A stretch of DNA of 64,000 nt. Origin: Natronospira proteinivora (lineage in GTDB: Bacteria > Pseudomonadota > Gammaproteobacteria > Natronospirales > Natronospiraceae). The notes beneath the pieces are model-generated. The model was given only the letters and a program-made list of their open reading frames with translations. It was not told the origin of the DNA and ran no database searches. A program made the position numbers and the translations under genes. Below are positions 43,590 to 52,233 of the stretch, in pieces. Position 1 is the first letter of the stretch. Each line of letters opens with the position of its first letter. Location: the NCBI RefSeq assembly GCF_024170465.1, contig NZ_JALJYF010000001.1, positions 434,001 to 498,000 of the forward strand, written 5' to 3'.

Positions 43590-44990
43590 CTATAGTACCT
43601 CGGAGGCGTAATCCGCGAGCCGGGATCGTTCGCCGCGCATCAGGGTCACATGACCGGAATGGGCCCAGGTTTTGAAGCGGTCCACCACAAAGGTCAGGCC
43701 CGAAGTGGTCTCGGTGAGGTAGGGCGTATCAATTTGAGACACATTGCCCAGGCAGATGATCTTGCTGCCTGGACCCGCTCGGGTAATCAGGGTTTTCATC
43801 TGCTTGGGGGTGAGGTTTTGGGCCTCGTCCAGAATGATGTAGCGATTCAGAAAAGTTCGGCCTCGCATGAAGTTGAGCGAGCGGATCTTGATGCGGCTCT
43901 GGAGTAGATCATTGGTGGCCGCCCGGCCCCAGTCTCCACCCTCCTCGGAGCGGGTCAACACTTCCAGGTTATCCATTAGGGCCCCCATCCAGGGCGTCAT
44001 CTTTTCTTCCTCCGTGCCCGGCAGGAAACCGATATCTTCACCCAGCGGTACGGTTACCCGGGTCATGATGATTTCATTGTATAGATTCTGTTCCAGGGCC
44101 TGGGTCAATCCCGCCGCCAGGGTCAACAGGGTCTTGCCAGTACCCGCAGCGCCGAGCAATGAAACAAAATCCACTTCCGGGTCCATAAGCAGATTGAGGG
44201 CGAAATTCTGCTCTGTGTTACGGGCGGTGATTCCCCAGACCCCATTGCGGGGAGTGCGGAAGTCCCGGACCATTTCCAGAGTGGCGGAGTCACCTTCAAC
44301 GTGTCGTACGATGGCATGAAAGTCATCGCCGGCTGATACGAACTGATTGGGTTGCCATTCACTCACATTAGGGCCCTGGAGGCGATAATAGTTACGTCCT
44401 CCTTCGGTCCAGGAGTCCATGGCTTCCCCATGGGCTTCCCAGAAATCATCCGGAAGCTCGGCAAAGCCCGAGAACAACAGGTCCACATCCTCCAGGACCT
44501 TGTCGTTGTAATAATCTTCCGCACGAACCCCGACCACCGATGCCTTGATACGGAGGTTGATGTCCTTGGTGACCAGGATGACCTGGCGGTCCGGGTGCTT
44601 TTCCTGCAAGCCCAGGGTGGTGGCCAGGATGGTATTGTCCGGCTTGTTGCCGGGCAATGAATCCGGCAACTTCCCCGGTAAAGGTTCAGTCTGGAAGAAC
44701 AGCCTTCCGGAGGGGACCGTGTCCGCGCCGGCCGAACGACTGATCATGGGTAGGGGCAGGCCACTGGCCACATTGCTTTGCCCGGCCTCATGCATGATCT
44801 CGTCCAGAAAGCGGCTGATCTGGCGTACGTTCCGGGCGGACTCGGACATGCCTTTCTTGTGGGCATCCAGTTCTTCCAGGACCACCATGGGGAGGAATAC
44901 ATCATGCTCCTCAAAGCGAAAGATGGCGGTGGGGTCGTGCATCAGTACGTTGGTATCCAGCACAAAACGCTTTTTCACATCGGCTCCCAT
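43590..44990 (-). CDS. PhoH2-type PIN-PhoH ATPase/RNA helicase-ribonuclease
   Basis: The N-terminal PIN domain (KRFVLDTNVLMHDPTAIFRF) carries the acidic nuclease residues, and the C-terminal PhoH domain has Walker A LLGAAGTGKTLLTLAAGL and Walker B-like YIILDEAQNLTPKQMKTLITRAG. Proteins with both domains (PhoH2, YlaK) unwind and cleave RNA. Length 466. Start at 44990 (MGADVKKRFVLD). It is convergent with the perM-like gene and separated by a 36-base gap from bcp upstream. Confidence 0.93.
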   Translation of the reverse strand: MGADVKKRFVLDTNVLMHDPTAIFRFEEHDVFLPMVVLEELDAHKKGMSESARNVRQISRFLDEIMHEAGQSNVASGLPLPMISRSAGADTVPSGRLFFQTEPLPGKLPDSLPGNKPDNTILATTLGLQEKHPDRQVILVTKDINLRIKASVVGVRAEDYYNDKVLEDVDLLFSGFAELPDDFWEAHGEAMDSWTEGGRNYYRLQGPNVSEWQPNQFVSAGDDFHAIVRHVEGDSATLEMVRDFRTPRNGVWGITARNTEQNFALNLLMDPEVDFVSLLGAAGTGKTLLTLAAGLTQALEQNLYNEIIMTRVTVPLGEDIGFLPGTEEEKMTPWMGALMDNLEVLTRSEEGGDWGRAATNDLLQSRIKIRSLNFMRGRTFLNRYIILDEAQNLTPKQMKTLITRAGPGSKIICLGNVSQIDTPYLTETTSGLTFVVDRFKTWAHSGHVTLMRGERSRLADYASEVL

Positions 44991-45026
44991 GAGTCGCCTC
45001 TTGAGCGGAACAAATACAAGCCTGCC

Positions 45027-45506
45027 TTAACCGGCGGCTTCCAGTTCTTTTACTGCCTCCAGCACCTCTTCCACATGCCCCTTGACCTTCACCTTTCGCC
45101 ATTCCCGGCGCAAGACGCCTTTTTTGTCTACCAGGAAGGTGCTGCGTTCCACTCCCAGACTCTTCTTGCCGAACATGTTTTTTTCCTTGATGACATCAAA
45201 CTGGCGACAGAGGGTCTCTTCCTTGTCTGAAAGCAGCTCAAAGGGGAATTCCTGTTTCGCCTTGAAGTTCTCATGGGACTTAATGCCGTCCCGGGAGACG
45301 CCGAGGATATCGGTGTCCAGCTTCTGGAAGGCCGCATAGCGGTCGCGGAAATCCTGGCCTTCCGTGGTGCAGCCCGGCGTGCTGTCCTTGGGATAGAAGT
45401 AAATCACCAGGTTGCGGCCCTTGAAATCCGACAGGGACAGGGTCTGGTCTCCCGTGGCGGGCAGGCTGAAGTCTTCGATTTTCTTGCCAACTTCCAGCGT
45501 ACTCAT
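45027..45506 (-). CDS. bcp: Thioredoxin-dependent peroxiredoxin (Bcp type)
   Basis: Bcp reduces peroxides and lipid hydroperoxides. Start at 45506 (MSTLEVGKKIEDF), nine bases past AAGGAG; an ATG at 45515 would sit directly against that site. The 159-residue thioredoxin fold has the peroxidatic Cys46 in FYPKDSTPGCTTEG. The usual second Cys five residues later is Gln51, so this is a one-Cys or atypical form; another Cys lies in KEETLCRQFDVI. It shares the transcript direction with gcvR. Confidence 0.93.
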   Translation of the reverse strand: MSTLEVGKKIEDFSLPATGDQTLSLSDFKGRNLVIYFYPKDSTPGCTTEGQDFRDRYAAFQKLDTDILGVSRDGIKSHENFKAKQEFPFELLSDKEETLCRQFDVIKEKNMFGKKSLGVERSTFLVDKKGVLRREWRKVKVKGHVEEVLEAVKELEAAG

Positions 45507-45529
45507 GGTGCGCATCTCCTTGTTTATTG

Positions 45530-46060
45530 CTAGTGCTTGATGGGTTCCATCAGGCCATCCAGGTTGAGCCGGTCGCAGAGTTCCATGAACTGATCCCGGA
45601 TAACGGTCAAGGGCTGGACATCGGGGATGTGGACCGTCATCTGTATGGTGGCCATGGGTGTGTCGGTGTGGTCGGAGACATAGCTCTGGGTCACAACCTC
45701 GGCCACTTCAATCTGATACTGGGAGAAAAAGCCCAACACCTCATTCAGGGTACCGTTTCGGTCCCGTGCCACGATATCCACCGTGTAGGGCAGTTGCAGG
45801 CGGTTCTCCGGCGGGGCTTCCACCCGCCGTATCTGGATGGCCATGCCCAGTTCCCGCTCCAGGCGCTCACTGGCGGCTTCCACCCGGGCCAGGGTGTCCC
45901 AGCTGCCGGTCAGGCGGGCCACGAAGAGGATATGGCCATCAATCAGGGAGCCACGGCTATGGTTGACGGAGCAGCCGCTTTGGCTGATCTGGCGGGTCAG
46001 GGCTTCCAGCAGGCCCGGGCGATTGCTGCCGAGTGCGGAAATGATCAGTGACTGAGTCAT
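45530..46060 (-). CDS. gcvR: Glycine cleavage system regulator GcvR
   Basis: GcvR carries two ACT domains and, in Escherichia coli, binds GcvA to repress the glycine cleavage operon. The 176 residues show ACT 1 (LIISALGSNRPGLLEALTRQISQSGCSV) and ACT 2 (YTVDIVARDRNGTLNEVLGFFSQYQIEVAEV). It is divergent from dapA and followed by bcp, the same order as in E. coli. No gcvA is seen in the window. Confidence 0.92.
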   Translation of the reverse strand: MTQSLIISALGSNRPGLLEALTRQISQSGCSVNHSRGSLIDGHILFVARLTGSWDTLARVEAASERLERELGMAIQIRRVEAPPENRLQLPYTVDIVARDRNGTLNEVLGFFSQYQIEVAEVVTQSYVSDHTDTPMATIQMTVHIPDVQPLTVIRDQFMELCDRLNLDGLMEPIKH

Positions 46061-46199
46061 AGCGTGTTCTTTGGCTCATCCGTGCCGGGTCGGGCCCGTC
46101 GGGTGGTCTCGGGCCGCCTCCGACCGTGGGTGCGAGCAGGTAGGCCGTCATGGGCCCAGATGCTCGCAGATACCGTTCAGTCTAACCCGGCGCCGATGC

Positions 46200-46228
46200 C
46201 CTGAAAACGGCTCTGGCCGCTTTTCAGG
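46200..46228. repeat. Hairpin in the gcvR-dapA divergent region
   Basis: CCTGAAAACGGC (46200-46211) pairs with GCCGCTTTTCAGG (46216-46228) with one bulged base and a four-base loop. It lies 100 bases before dapA and 140 before gcvR in a 268-base gap. It has no T-run long enough for a terminator; it could be an operator or an mRNA leader structure. The rest of the gap shows no recognised feature. Confidence 0.4.
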
Positions 46229-46328
46229 AGAACTCGGGGGCTATACACTGGCCCGGCTCAAGAAAACGGGAACCCCAGCGGACCCGATTTGTCCTGTGTA
46301 GGAATGCATATTTTCTGGGAGTCGAGCG

Positions 46329-47204
46329 ATGTTTGGCGGAAGCATGGTGGCCCTGGTCACGCCCATGCGGGCGGATGGTGAGGTTGATTATGACGCGCTG
46401 GAGCGCCTCATCGAGTTTCATGTGGACGGGGGAACCGAGGCCCTGGTGATCGCGGGAACCACGGGGGAATCCCCCACCCTGCGAACCGAAGAGCATGCCC
46501 GCCTCATCGGTGAGGCCGTACGTTTGTCCAATCGCCGTATTCCCATTATTGCAGGCACCGGCTCCAACTCCACTCAGCAGACCCTGGAATTGACCTGCAA
46601 AGTGGAACGCATGGGGGTGGATGGCTTTCTGATGGTGGTGCCTTATTACAATAAGCCCAGTCAGGAGGGTCTCTACCGTCATTTCCATACCGTAGCTTCG
46701 GCGGTGGAGAAACCGGTGATCCTGTACAATGTGCCAGGGCGAACCAGTTGCGATCTGCGACCGGAGACGGTGGCGCGCTTGGCGACGTTGGACAATGTGG
46801 TGGGTATCAAGGAGGCCACCGGCTGCATGAACCGTCTGGCTGATCTTTGCCGGGAGTGCGGTGACAGTCTGGAACTCTATACCGGGGATGATGCCACTGC
46901 CCTGGATTTCATGCTGGGGGGCGGTATCGGTGATATCTCCGTGACGGCCAATGTGGCGCCCCGACAGATGCGCCAGTTGTGCGATGCGGCCAGGGCCGGG
47001 CGCGAGGACGAGGCCCGAGCCATTAACGAACGCCTCATGCCGCTGCATCGGGAGCTTTTCGTCGAGGCCAACCCGGTTCCGGTGAAGTGGGCGCTTCAGC
47101 AGATGGGACTGATTGATTCCGGCATTCGCTTGCCCCTGGTCCCCCTGGACGAGGCGCACCATGAGCGGGTCCGTTACGCCATGACGCATGCGGGCATCAT
47201 CTGA
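46329..47204 (+). CDS. dapA: 4-hydroxy-tetrahydrodipicolinate synthase
   Basis: DapA condenses pyruvate and aspartate semialdehyde, the first step of the lysine/diaminopimelate pathway. The 291-residue TIM barrel has MVALVTPM, the GTTGESPTL phosphate loop, the Schiff-base Lys161 in VVGIKEATG and Tyr133 in LYNVPGRT, identical in number to the E. coli residues. It is followed after 72 bases by the gene in the usual bamC position. Confidence 0.97.
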   Translation: MFGGSMVALVTPMRADGEVDYDALERLIEFHVDGGTEALVIAGTTGESPTLRTEEHARLIGEAVRLSNRRIPIIAGTGSNSTQQTLELTCKVERMGVDGFLMVVPYYNKPSQEGLYRHFHTVASAVEKPVILYNVPGRTSCDLRPETVARLATLDNVVGIKEATGCMNRLADLCRECGDSLELYTGDDATALDFMLGGGIGDISVTANVAPRQMRQLCDAARAGREDEARAINERLMPLHRELFVEANPVPVKWALQQMGLIDSGIRLPLVPLDEAHHERVRYAMTHAGII

Positions 47205-47276
47205 CATCACTCGGACGTCGTGCTCCACCCAGTTTGGTGGGGCTCCGTAACACTTGACTAAAGATCTTTTACATCC

Positions 47277-48683
47277 ATGCCTATTCGATTTGCTTTCGCA
47301 CTCCTTGGAGTGACGCTGTTTCTGAACGGCTGTGCCGGCACTTTCCAATGCGATGAGGATCGCGTGGAGCCTTATATGGAGGTGGACCGGGGCAGTGAGC
47401 TGGATCCAGGAGACCTGGATTTTCAGCCCGATCCCCGTGGACGCTTTGATATCCCTGGAGAGGAAAGGGTGGATCGTGCCCGGGCCAATCCCTGCCTGGC
47501 TCAGTCACCACGGATCGTGGATCCACCGACGCCGGAAGAGCGGGAAGTGCGTGAGGCGCAAGCTTTTGCGGATCTGCGCGTGCGGGTTGAAACATTAAGC
47601 CAGGATGGTTTTGACTTGGGTTCAACCGCCAACACCATGCGACTGCGCCTGGGGGGCACCACGCCAAGGGTGGCTGGCTTCGATGCTGGCATTGCCTTCC
47701 AAACCAACCAGGTTCTGGATGATATCCGCTATGCCGACAGCACCGGGGCGCAGCCGAATCGTCCGGTGATTCGTGACCCGGCGGATACCGGGGTTTCGGA
47801 AGGCTGGGGCCGTTATGTCACCGCTGGTGACGGGTTCGAGGTCAAGGTGGGTCGTCAGGCCTTGCGCCATGACAATCAACGATTCGTGGGCAGCAGTTCC
47901 TTCCGTCAGTTGGAGCAGACCTATAACGCCGCAGCCTTTCGCTTCGGCACTGGCGAGACCTGGCAGCTGGATGCTCAACATCTGAGCCAGGGCATCACGC
48001 CACTGGGCCCCAATAACCCGGACCGCTCTTTGGGCAAGATGGACGTGGGCGCAACATTGCTGGACTTCAGTCGCCAGATTGGTGACAGTCAGCTGGGTCT
48101 CTACGCCCATCATGTGGATTTTGATGATCAGCGCGTTTCCCATCAGAACTTGGGTTTGAGATTACATGGCCGCTTGCCCTGGACTGAACGTTTCGATTAT
48201 CGCCTGGAACTGGCAGAGCAGAGCGATCTCCGTGGCACGGGCCCGGAGGACGGTCTTGGCTATTATCACCTGAAACTGGGGCAGTCCCTGGATGATTGGC
48301 GCTGGTACGCCGGCCAGGAACGCCTGGAAGGTGATGGCGAGCTCGGATATCAGACTCCCTTGGGCAGCACCCATGAATTTAATGGTTGGGTGGATCGTTT
48401 CCTGACCATTCCTTCCCTGGGCCTGGTGGATAATTACGCCGGTGTGGTGGTGTCGCGCTGGGGCTGGGATTTCGAGTCCCGCATGCATCAGTTCCGTGTC
48501 GAGAACGGTAGCGGTGGCTATGGCGAGGAACTAGGCATTAGGGCAGGGCGTAGCTTGGGAGACAATCTCCGGGTGGATATCGGTTATAGCCGATACTTCG
48601 GTGAAGACAACGATGCCCACGGCTATGAGGATTTGAGAGGTGATTCCCGTCGCAGCTGGATCAGTCTCGGTGCCGAGTTCTAA
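47277..48683 (+). CDS. Porin-like outer-membrane protein with BamC-like lipoprotein N-terminus
   Basis: A 468-residue protein in the slot normally held by bamC. Residues 1-19 form a lipoprotein signal (LFLNGC, Cys19). Residues 30-62 (YMEVDRGSELDPGDLDFQ then FDIP) resemble the extended arm of BamC that lies on BamD. From about residue 105 it turns into amphipathic strands like alginate-export porins: LRLGGTT, VKVGRQALRHDNQRFVGSSSFRQLEQTYNAA, and a final strand SRRSWISLGAEF ending in Phe. Two more Cys, 25 and 73, could form a disulfide. No convincing ribosome site precedes the ATG. The globular BamC domains are missing. Confidence 0.7.
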   Translation: MPIRFAFALLGVTLFLNGCAGTFQCDEDRVEPYMEVDRGSELDPGDLDFQPDPRGRFDIPGEERVDRARANPCLAQSPRIVDPPTPEEREVREAQAFADLRVRVETLSQDGFDLGSTANTMRLRLGGTTPRVAGFDAGIAFQTNQVLDDIRYADSTGAQPNRPVIRDPADTGVSEGWGRYVTAGDGFEVKVGRQALRHDNQRFVGSSSFRQLEQTYNAAAFRFGTGETWQLDAQHLSQGITPLGPNNPDRSLGKMDVGATLLDFSRQIGDSQLGLYAHHVDFDDQRVSHQNLGLRLHGRLPWTERFDYRLELAEQSDLRGTGPEDGLGYYHLKLGQSLDDWRWYAGQERLEGDGELGYQTPLGSTHEFNGWVDRFLTIPSLGLVDNYAGVVVSRWGWDFESRMHQFRVENGSGGYGEELGIRAGRSLGDNLRVDIGYSRYFGEDNDAHGYEDLRGDSRRSWISLGAEF

Positions 48684-48715
48684 ACTGGAAGCATTTTGCC
48701 GGATGGTCGCTGCCC

Positions 48716-48744
48716 TTGAGGACCGGTTCTTATACCGGTATGAT
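48716..48744 (+). promoter_or_regulatory. Sigma-70 promoter of the tRNA-Ser gene
   Basis: TTGAGG at 48716-48721 and TATGAT at 48739-48744 with a spacer of exactly 17 bases. The -10 ends 14 bases before the tRNA, which fits short-leader stable-RNA transcription. The spacer itself is palindromic (ACCGG / CCGGT). Confidence 0.75.
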
Positions 48745-48758
48745 ACGCAGCTTCCTTC

Positions 48759-48904
<146 letters not shown>

Positions 48905-49079
48905 CGGCCCGACAATCCCGGGAGTGAGATTAACCCAAGTGGTTGGGTAGAAGCCTTCAGGGGTAGAATGTTTTCCGGATGGACAGAGGCCCCAAGCCCT
49001 GCTTAACTGATGGGACTGTCAGGGTACGCCTCGTCAGTCAGCCGGGGTAAGGCGGAGCGCCAGGAGCCATGGGTTCAGT

Positions 49080-50006
49080 ATGAGTGAAGTATCCCAAAAA
49101 CGTTTTAGCGGTATGGTTATTGAAAATCGATCTGCCAGACCGAATGACGCCTCGGCTTCCTACTATACTCCCCCATCCGGAAGAATCGACTGGGCGGCTC
49201 AGCCATTGCCTGATGCCTGGACGGATGGGCCAGAAGGGCGGGGCCTGCGAGGGTTTTGGCGGTTGATTACGCATCCCTTCCGGCGGCGGGGCAAGGTTCA
49301 ATTGCCTCCCGGGCTGCCCGGTGCCGAGCGAATTCCCAAGTACGTCCTGCTGGAATTTCATCACTTGCCCAACGGCAACTATTCAAAACGTCTCACCCGC
49401 GGCTATGTCAAGGGTTTTGAAGCCTCTATGTTGGGAGAGATGAAGAAAACCCGGTCGCGCATGGCCCGGGATCTGGTGGCTTGCCAGTCCGTGGTGGATA
49501 TTGGCTGTGGTGGTGCTCGCCTTGCCGGTCAGCTGGCGACGCAGGGGATTGATGATGTCCATGGCCTGGATCCGTCACCCTATATGCTGCAATACGGGGC
49601 CGAAGCCCATCCCTCTGTGACATTCGCACAGGGAGTGATGGAGGCCATGCCCCATGAAGATAATCGTTTTGACGGGGCCGCGGTGCTCTTTGTCTTCCAC
49701 GAAATGCCACCTCGCTACATCCATCAAGGCCTGGCGGAAGTGGCTCGGGTGCTTCGTTCTGGCGGTTGTCTGGTGGTGGCCGAACCCTCACCGTTGCATT
49801 ATCAGTCCGGCCTGGTTTCCGCCTGGCGGCATTTTGGCTGGCGAGGCTTGTATTTCCGAATCCTGGCCCATCTGGTACATGAACCCTTCGTCAAGGCCTG
49901 GCATCGTTTCGACCTGGTATCCGCAGCCGAGGCGCATGGCTTGAAGCTTGAGCAGGTGGATGAGGGAATGCCTATCAAGTACTGGCGATTTCGTTTGGCG
50001 GAGTGA
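49080..50006 (+). CDS. SAM-dependent class I methyltransferase
   Basis: A 308-residue protein with a Methyltransf_11-type domain at about residues 135-250: motif I VVDIGCGGARLAGQLATQG, then GLDPSPYML, GVMEAMPHEDNRFDGAAVLFVFHEM and LRSGGCLVVAEPS. The first 130 residues contain a basic region (GFWRLITHPFRRRG) and YVLLEFHHLPNGNYSKRLTRGYV, which suggests membrane-lipid or quinone-like substrates, but this is a guess. The gene is alone between tRNA-Ser and the SRP RNA; the 230-base gap before it shows only the palindrome. Confidence 0.85.
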   Translation: MSEVSQKRFSGMVIENRSARPNDASASYYTPPSGRIDWAAQPLPDAWTDGPEGRGLRGFWRLITHPFRRRGKVQLPPGLPGAERIPKYVLLEFHHLPNGNYSKRLTRGYVKGFEASMLGEMKKTRSRMARDLVACQSVVDIGCGGARLAGQLATQGIDDVHGLDPSPYMLQYGAEAHPSVTFAQGVMEAMPHEDNRFDGAAVLFVFHEMPPRYIHQGLAEVARVLRSGGCLVVAEPSPLHYQSGLVSAWRHFGWRGLYFRILAHLVHEPFVKAWHRFDLVSAAEAHGLKLEQVDEGMPIKYWRFRLAE

Positions 50007-50060
50007 GTTCTGATGCATCGATATGCTGCCCCGGGGGGGCAGCATTATCTTCCTCCCTCA

Positions 50061-50069
50061 TGCTAGAAT
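50061..50069 (+). promoter_or_regulatory. Extended -10 promoter of the SRP RNA gene
   Basis: TGCTAGAAT is an extended -10 element (TGn plus TAGAAT) about 50 bases before the RNA. No -35 match is seen at the right distance, as often with extended -10 promoters. Confidence 0.45.
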
Positions 50070-50118
50070 GCGCGTCCGCGTTCACCGGCCGTCGGCTGCT
50101 GAACGCCCACAGTTTCAA

Positions 50119-50237
50119 TGGTGACCCGTATCGGCTCCCCCGCGACGGCCAGCCGCGAACCCCGTCAGGCCCGGAAGGGAGCAGCGGTAGCGGTGACGCC
50201 GGGTGCCGGGGTGCTAGCCGGTGCGGGTTGCCACCCT
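50119..50237 (+). ncRNA. ffs: 4.5S signal recognition particle RNA
   Basis: The conserved SRP domain IV core is present at about 50165-50213: GTCAGGCCCGGAAGGGAGCA followed by GCGGTAGCGGTGACG and TGCCGGGGTG, with the GGAA tetraloop and the asymmetric bulge. The ends pair: GGTGACCCG near 50120 with GCGGGTTGCCACC near 50223-50235. Eight T follow at 50237-50244 and probably terminate it. Exact ends are estimated to within a few bases. Confidence 0.93.
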
Positions 50238-50262
50238 TTTTTTTGGGGGAGCCTCTCCTAGT

Positions 50263-50394
50263 CGGTTTTCTGCCTCTGAGGCGCATTCAGCGCCGCCGCT
50301 TCTGCGTTGCAAGCCTTGCTCGTAGCGTTGCTACTGTGCGGCGGCTTGCGCCTTGAATCGACGACGCTGAATGCGCCTCAGAGGCAGAAAACCG
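50263..50394. repeat. Large inverted repeat between ffs and dnaX
   Basis: The 30-base arm at 50263-50292 is the exact reverse complement of 50365-50394. Inside, GCCGCCGC near 50292-50299 can pair with GCGGCGGC near 50339-50346, so the 132-base element folds as one long hairpin. It encodes nothing recognisable. The form resembles a REP/BIME-type or MITE-like palindrome. Confidence 0.85.
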
Positions 50395-50479
50395 GCCAGG
50401 AGGGATGCGCTTTTGGGGCAGGCAAGGGGGTGGGCTGTGGTACAGTATTCGGCCATTTCCAAGTTGGCGAAGTGTCCCG

Positions 50480-52225
50480 ATGACGTATCAGGTCCTGGCT
50501 AGAAAGTATCGTCCAGCCACCTTCCCGGAACTGGCGGGGCAGGAGCATGTGCTGCGGGCTCTGATCAACGCCCTGGACAATGACCGCCTGCATCATGCCT
50601 TTCTGTTTACCGGCACCCGCGGGGTGGGCAAGACCACCATTGCCCGCATTCTGGCTAAATCCCTGAATTGCGAGGAGGGCATCAGCTCCCAGCCCTGTGG
50701 TGTCTGCAGTGCCTGCCGGGAAATTGCTGAAGGGCGGTTCGTGGATCTGATCGAGGTGGATGCCGCTTCCCGTACCCGGGTGGATGATACCCGGGAACTG
50801 CTGGATAACGTTCAGTACGCGCCCACCCGGGGGCGTTACAAGGTCTACCTGATTGACGAAGTCCACATGCTCTCCAGCCATTCCTTCAACGCTTTGTTGA
50901 AGACCCTGGAAGAGCCGCCGCCCCATGTGAAGTTCCTGCTGGCCACCACCGATCCCCAGAAGCTGCCGGTGACGGTGCTGTCCCGTTGTCTGCAATTCAA
51001 CCTCAAGCGTTTGCCGGTGAGCGTGATTCGCGATCAACTGGACCGTGTCCTGGCGCAGGAATCGGTGCAGGCGGATCCGCCGGCGGTGGACCTGCTGGCC
51101 CGGGCGGCGGATGGCAGTATGCGGGATGGTCTGAGCCTGCTGGACCAGGCCATCGCCTTTGGTGGCGGTGCCCTGGGCGAGTCCGATGTGCGGGCGATGC
51201 TGGGTACGGTGGAGCGGGATGATGTGTTCCGCCTGCTGGAAGCGTTGGCTGATCGTGACGGGGCCGTGGTTTTGGAGACTGTGGAAGCCTTGGATACCCG
51301 CGCCCCGGATTACCTCAGTGTGCTGGATGAGCTGGCCACTGCGTTGCAGCGGATGGCGGTATTGCAGATGGTCCCGGAGGCCGGTGAGGAATGGGATGGC
51401 CGGGAGCGCTTGGTCCAGTTGGCGGATCGCTTGAGCCCGGAAGATGTGCAGCTGTTCTATCAGATTGCGATTCTGGGTCGTCGTGACCTGCCTCTGGCAC
51501 CCGAGCCCCGAGCCGGACTGGAAATGTGTCTGCTGCGCATGCTGGCTTTCCAGCCTGGGGACATGGCTGCGCCGCCCGTGGCTTCAACGAGCGAGCCTGG
51601 CGATCGGCCTGCCTCGCGATCGGCGCCGGCTGCCAAGGCGCAAACCGTGGCCCGATCCGAGCCGGGCCGGAGCCTGAGTGATGCGATGGCTGAGGTCACA
51701 GAAGGCCCTTCGGAGAAGCCCGGAGCGGTAGACTCCCAGAATCGCGCAGACGAGCAGGCGGACGAAGCGCCGGCATCGAATCAGGGATCGGAACCGTTGT
51801 TGACCGGGGGTGGTCAGAACTGGTCCGCCCTGGTGGACGGTCTGAGTCTGAAGGGGCTGTCCCGTCAGCTGGCCGACAACTGCGAGCTGGAGGGTTGGGA
51901 AGGTGACACCGTGTTATTGAGATTGGATGCGGTGGGGGAGCAGTTGCGTACGCCCACCGCCATCGAACGTTTGGAAAAGGAACTGGGCCGGTTTTTTGGA
52001 AAAACCGTCAAGTGCCGGATTCGGATGGGCGAGCAGGTCTCGGGAACACCCGCCCAGAAGCAACAGGCTCGCAAGGCCCAGCGTCAGGAGGAGGCGGAGG
52101 CCTCCATCCAGCGGGACCCCAATGTGCGGGCTCTGGAAGAGCAGTTTGGGGCCCGCGTGGAAATGCGTACCGTACGGTACCGCTCCGGAGATAGCGCGCC
52201 GGAGAATGCGCCAAAACAGCAATGA
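50480..52225 (+). CDS. dnaX: DNA polymerase III subunit gamma/tau
   Basis: DnaX is the clamp-loader ATPase of the replisome. Start ATG 50480 (MTYQVLARKYRPATFPELAGQEHV) is the canonical N-terminus; the frame is open further upstream. Walker A is FTGTRGVGKTTIARILAKSLNC, the zinc site is CGVCSAC, Walker B YLIDEVHML, and SRC sensor VLSRCLQF. Domain III ends about residue 360; a 100-residue acidic linker leads to the tau domain V (WSALVDGLSLKGLSRQLADNCEL). 581 residues. No A-AAA-AAG slippery site is visible, so a separate gamma product is not predicted. Confidence 0.96.
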   Translation: MTYQVLARKYRPATFPELAGQEHVLRALINALDNDRLHHAFLFTGTRGVGKTTIARILAKSLNCEEGISSQPCGVCSACREIAEGRFVDLIEVDAASRTRVDDTRELLDNVQYAPTRGRYKVYLIDEVHMLSSHSFNALLKTLEEPPPHVKFLLATTDPQKLPVTVLSRCLQFNLKRLPVSVIRDQLDRVLAQESVQADPPAVDLLARAADGSMRDGLSLLDQAIAFGGGALGESDVRAMLGTVERDDVFRLLEALADRDGAVVLETVEALDTRAPDYLSVLDELATALQRMAVLQMVPEAGEEWDGRERLVQLADRLSPEDVQLFYQIAILGRRDLPLAPEPRAGLEMCLLRMLAFQPGDMAAPPVASTSEPGDRPASRSAPAAKAQTVARSEPGRSLSDAMAEVTEGPSEKPGAVDSQNRADEQADEAPASNQGSEPLLTGGGQNWSALVDGLSLKGLSRQLADNCELEGWEGDTVLLRLDAVGEQLRTPTAIERLEKELGRFFGKTVKCRIRMGEQVSGTPAQKQQARKAQRQEEAEASIQRDPNVRALEEQFGARVEMRTVRYRSGDSAPENAPKQQ

Positions 52226-52233
52226 GGTGAAAC

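Noticed and set aside
43582-43603. CCGAGGT / ACCTCGG hairpin at the perM-phoH2 convergent ends
   Set aside because: It lacks a T-run on either strand and overlaps the phoH2 stop codon, so it does not support a terminator call.
50480-52225. Programmed frameshift site in dnaX
   Set aside because: I looked for an A-AAA-AAG type heptamer followed by a hairpin near the end of domain III and found none.
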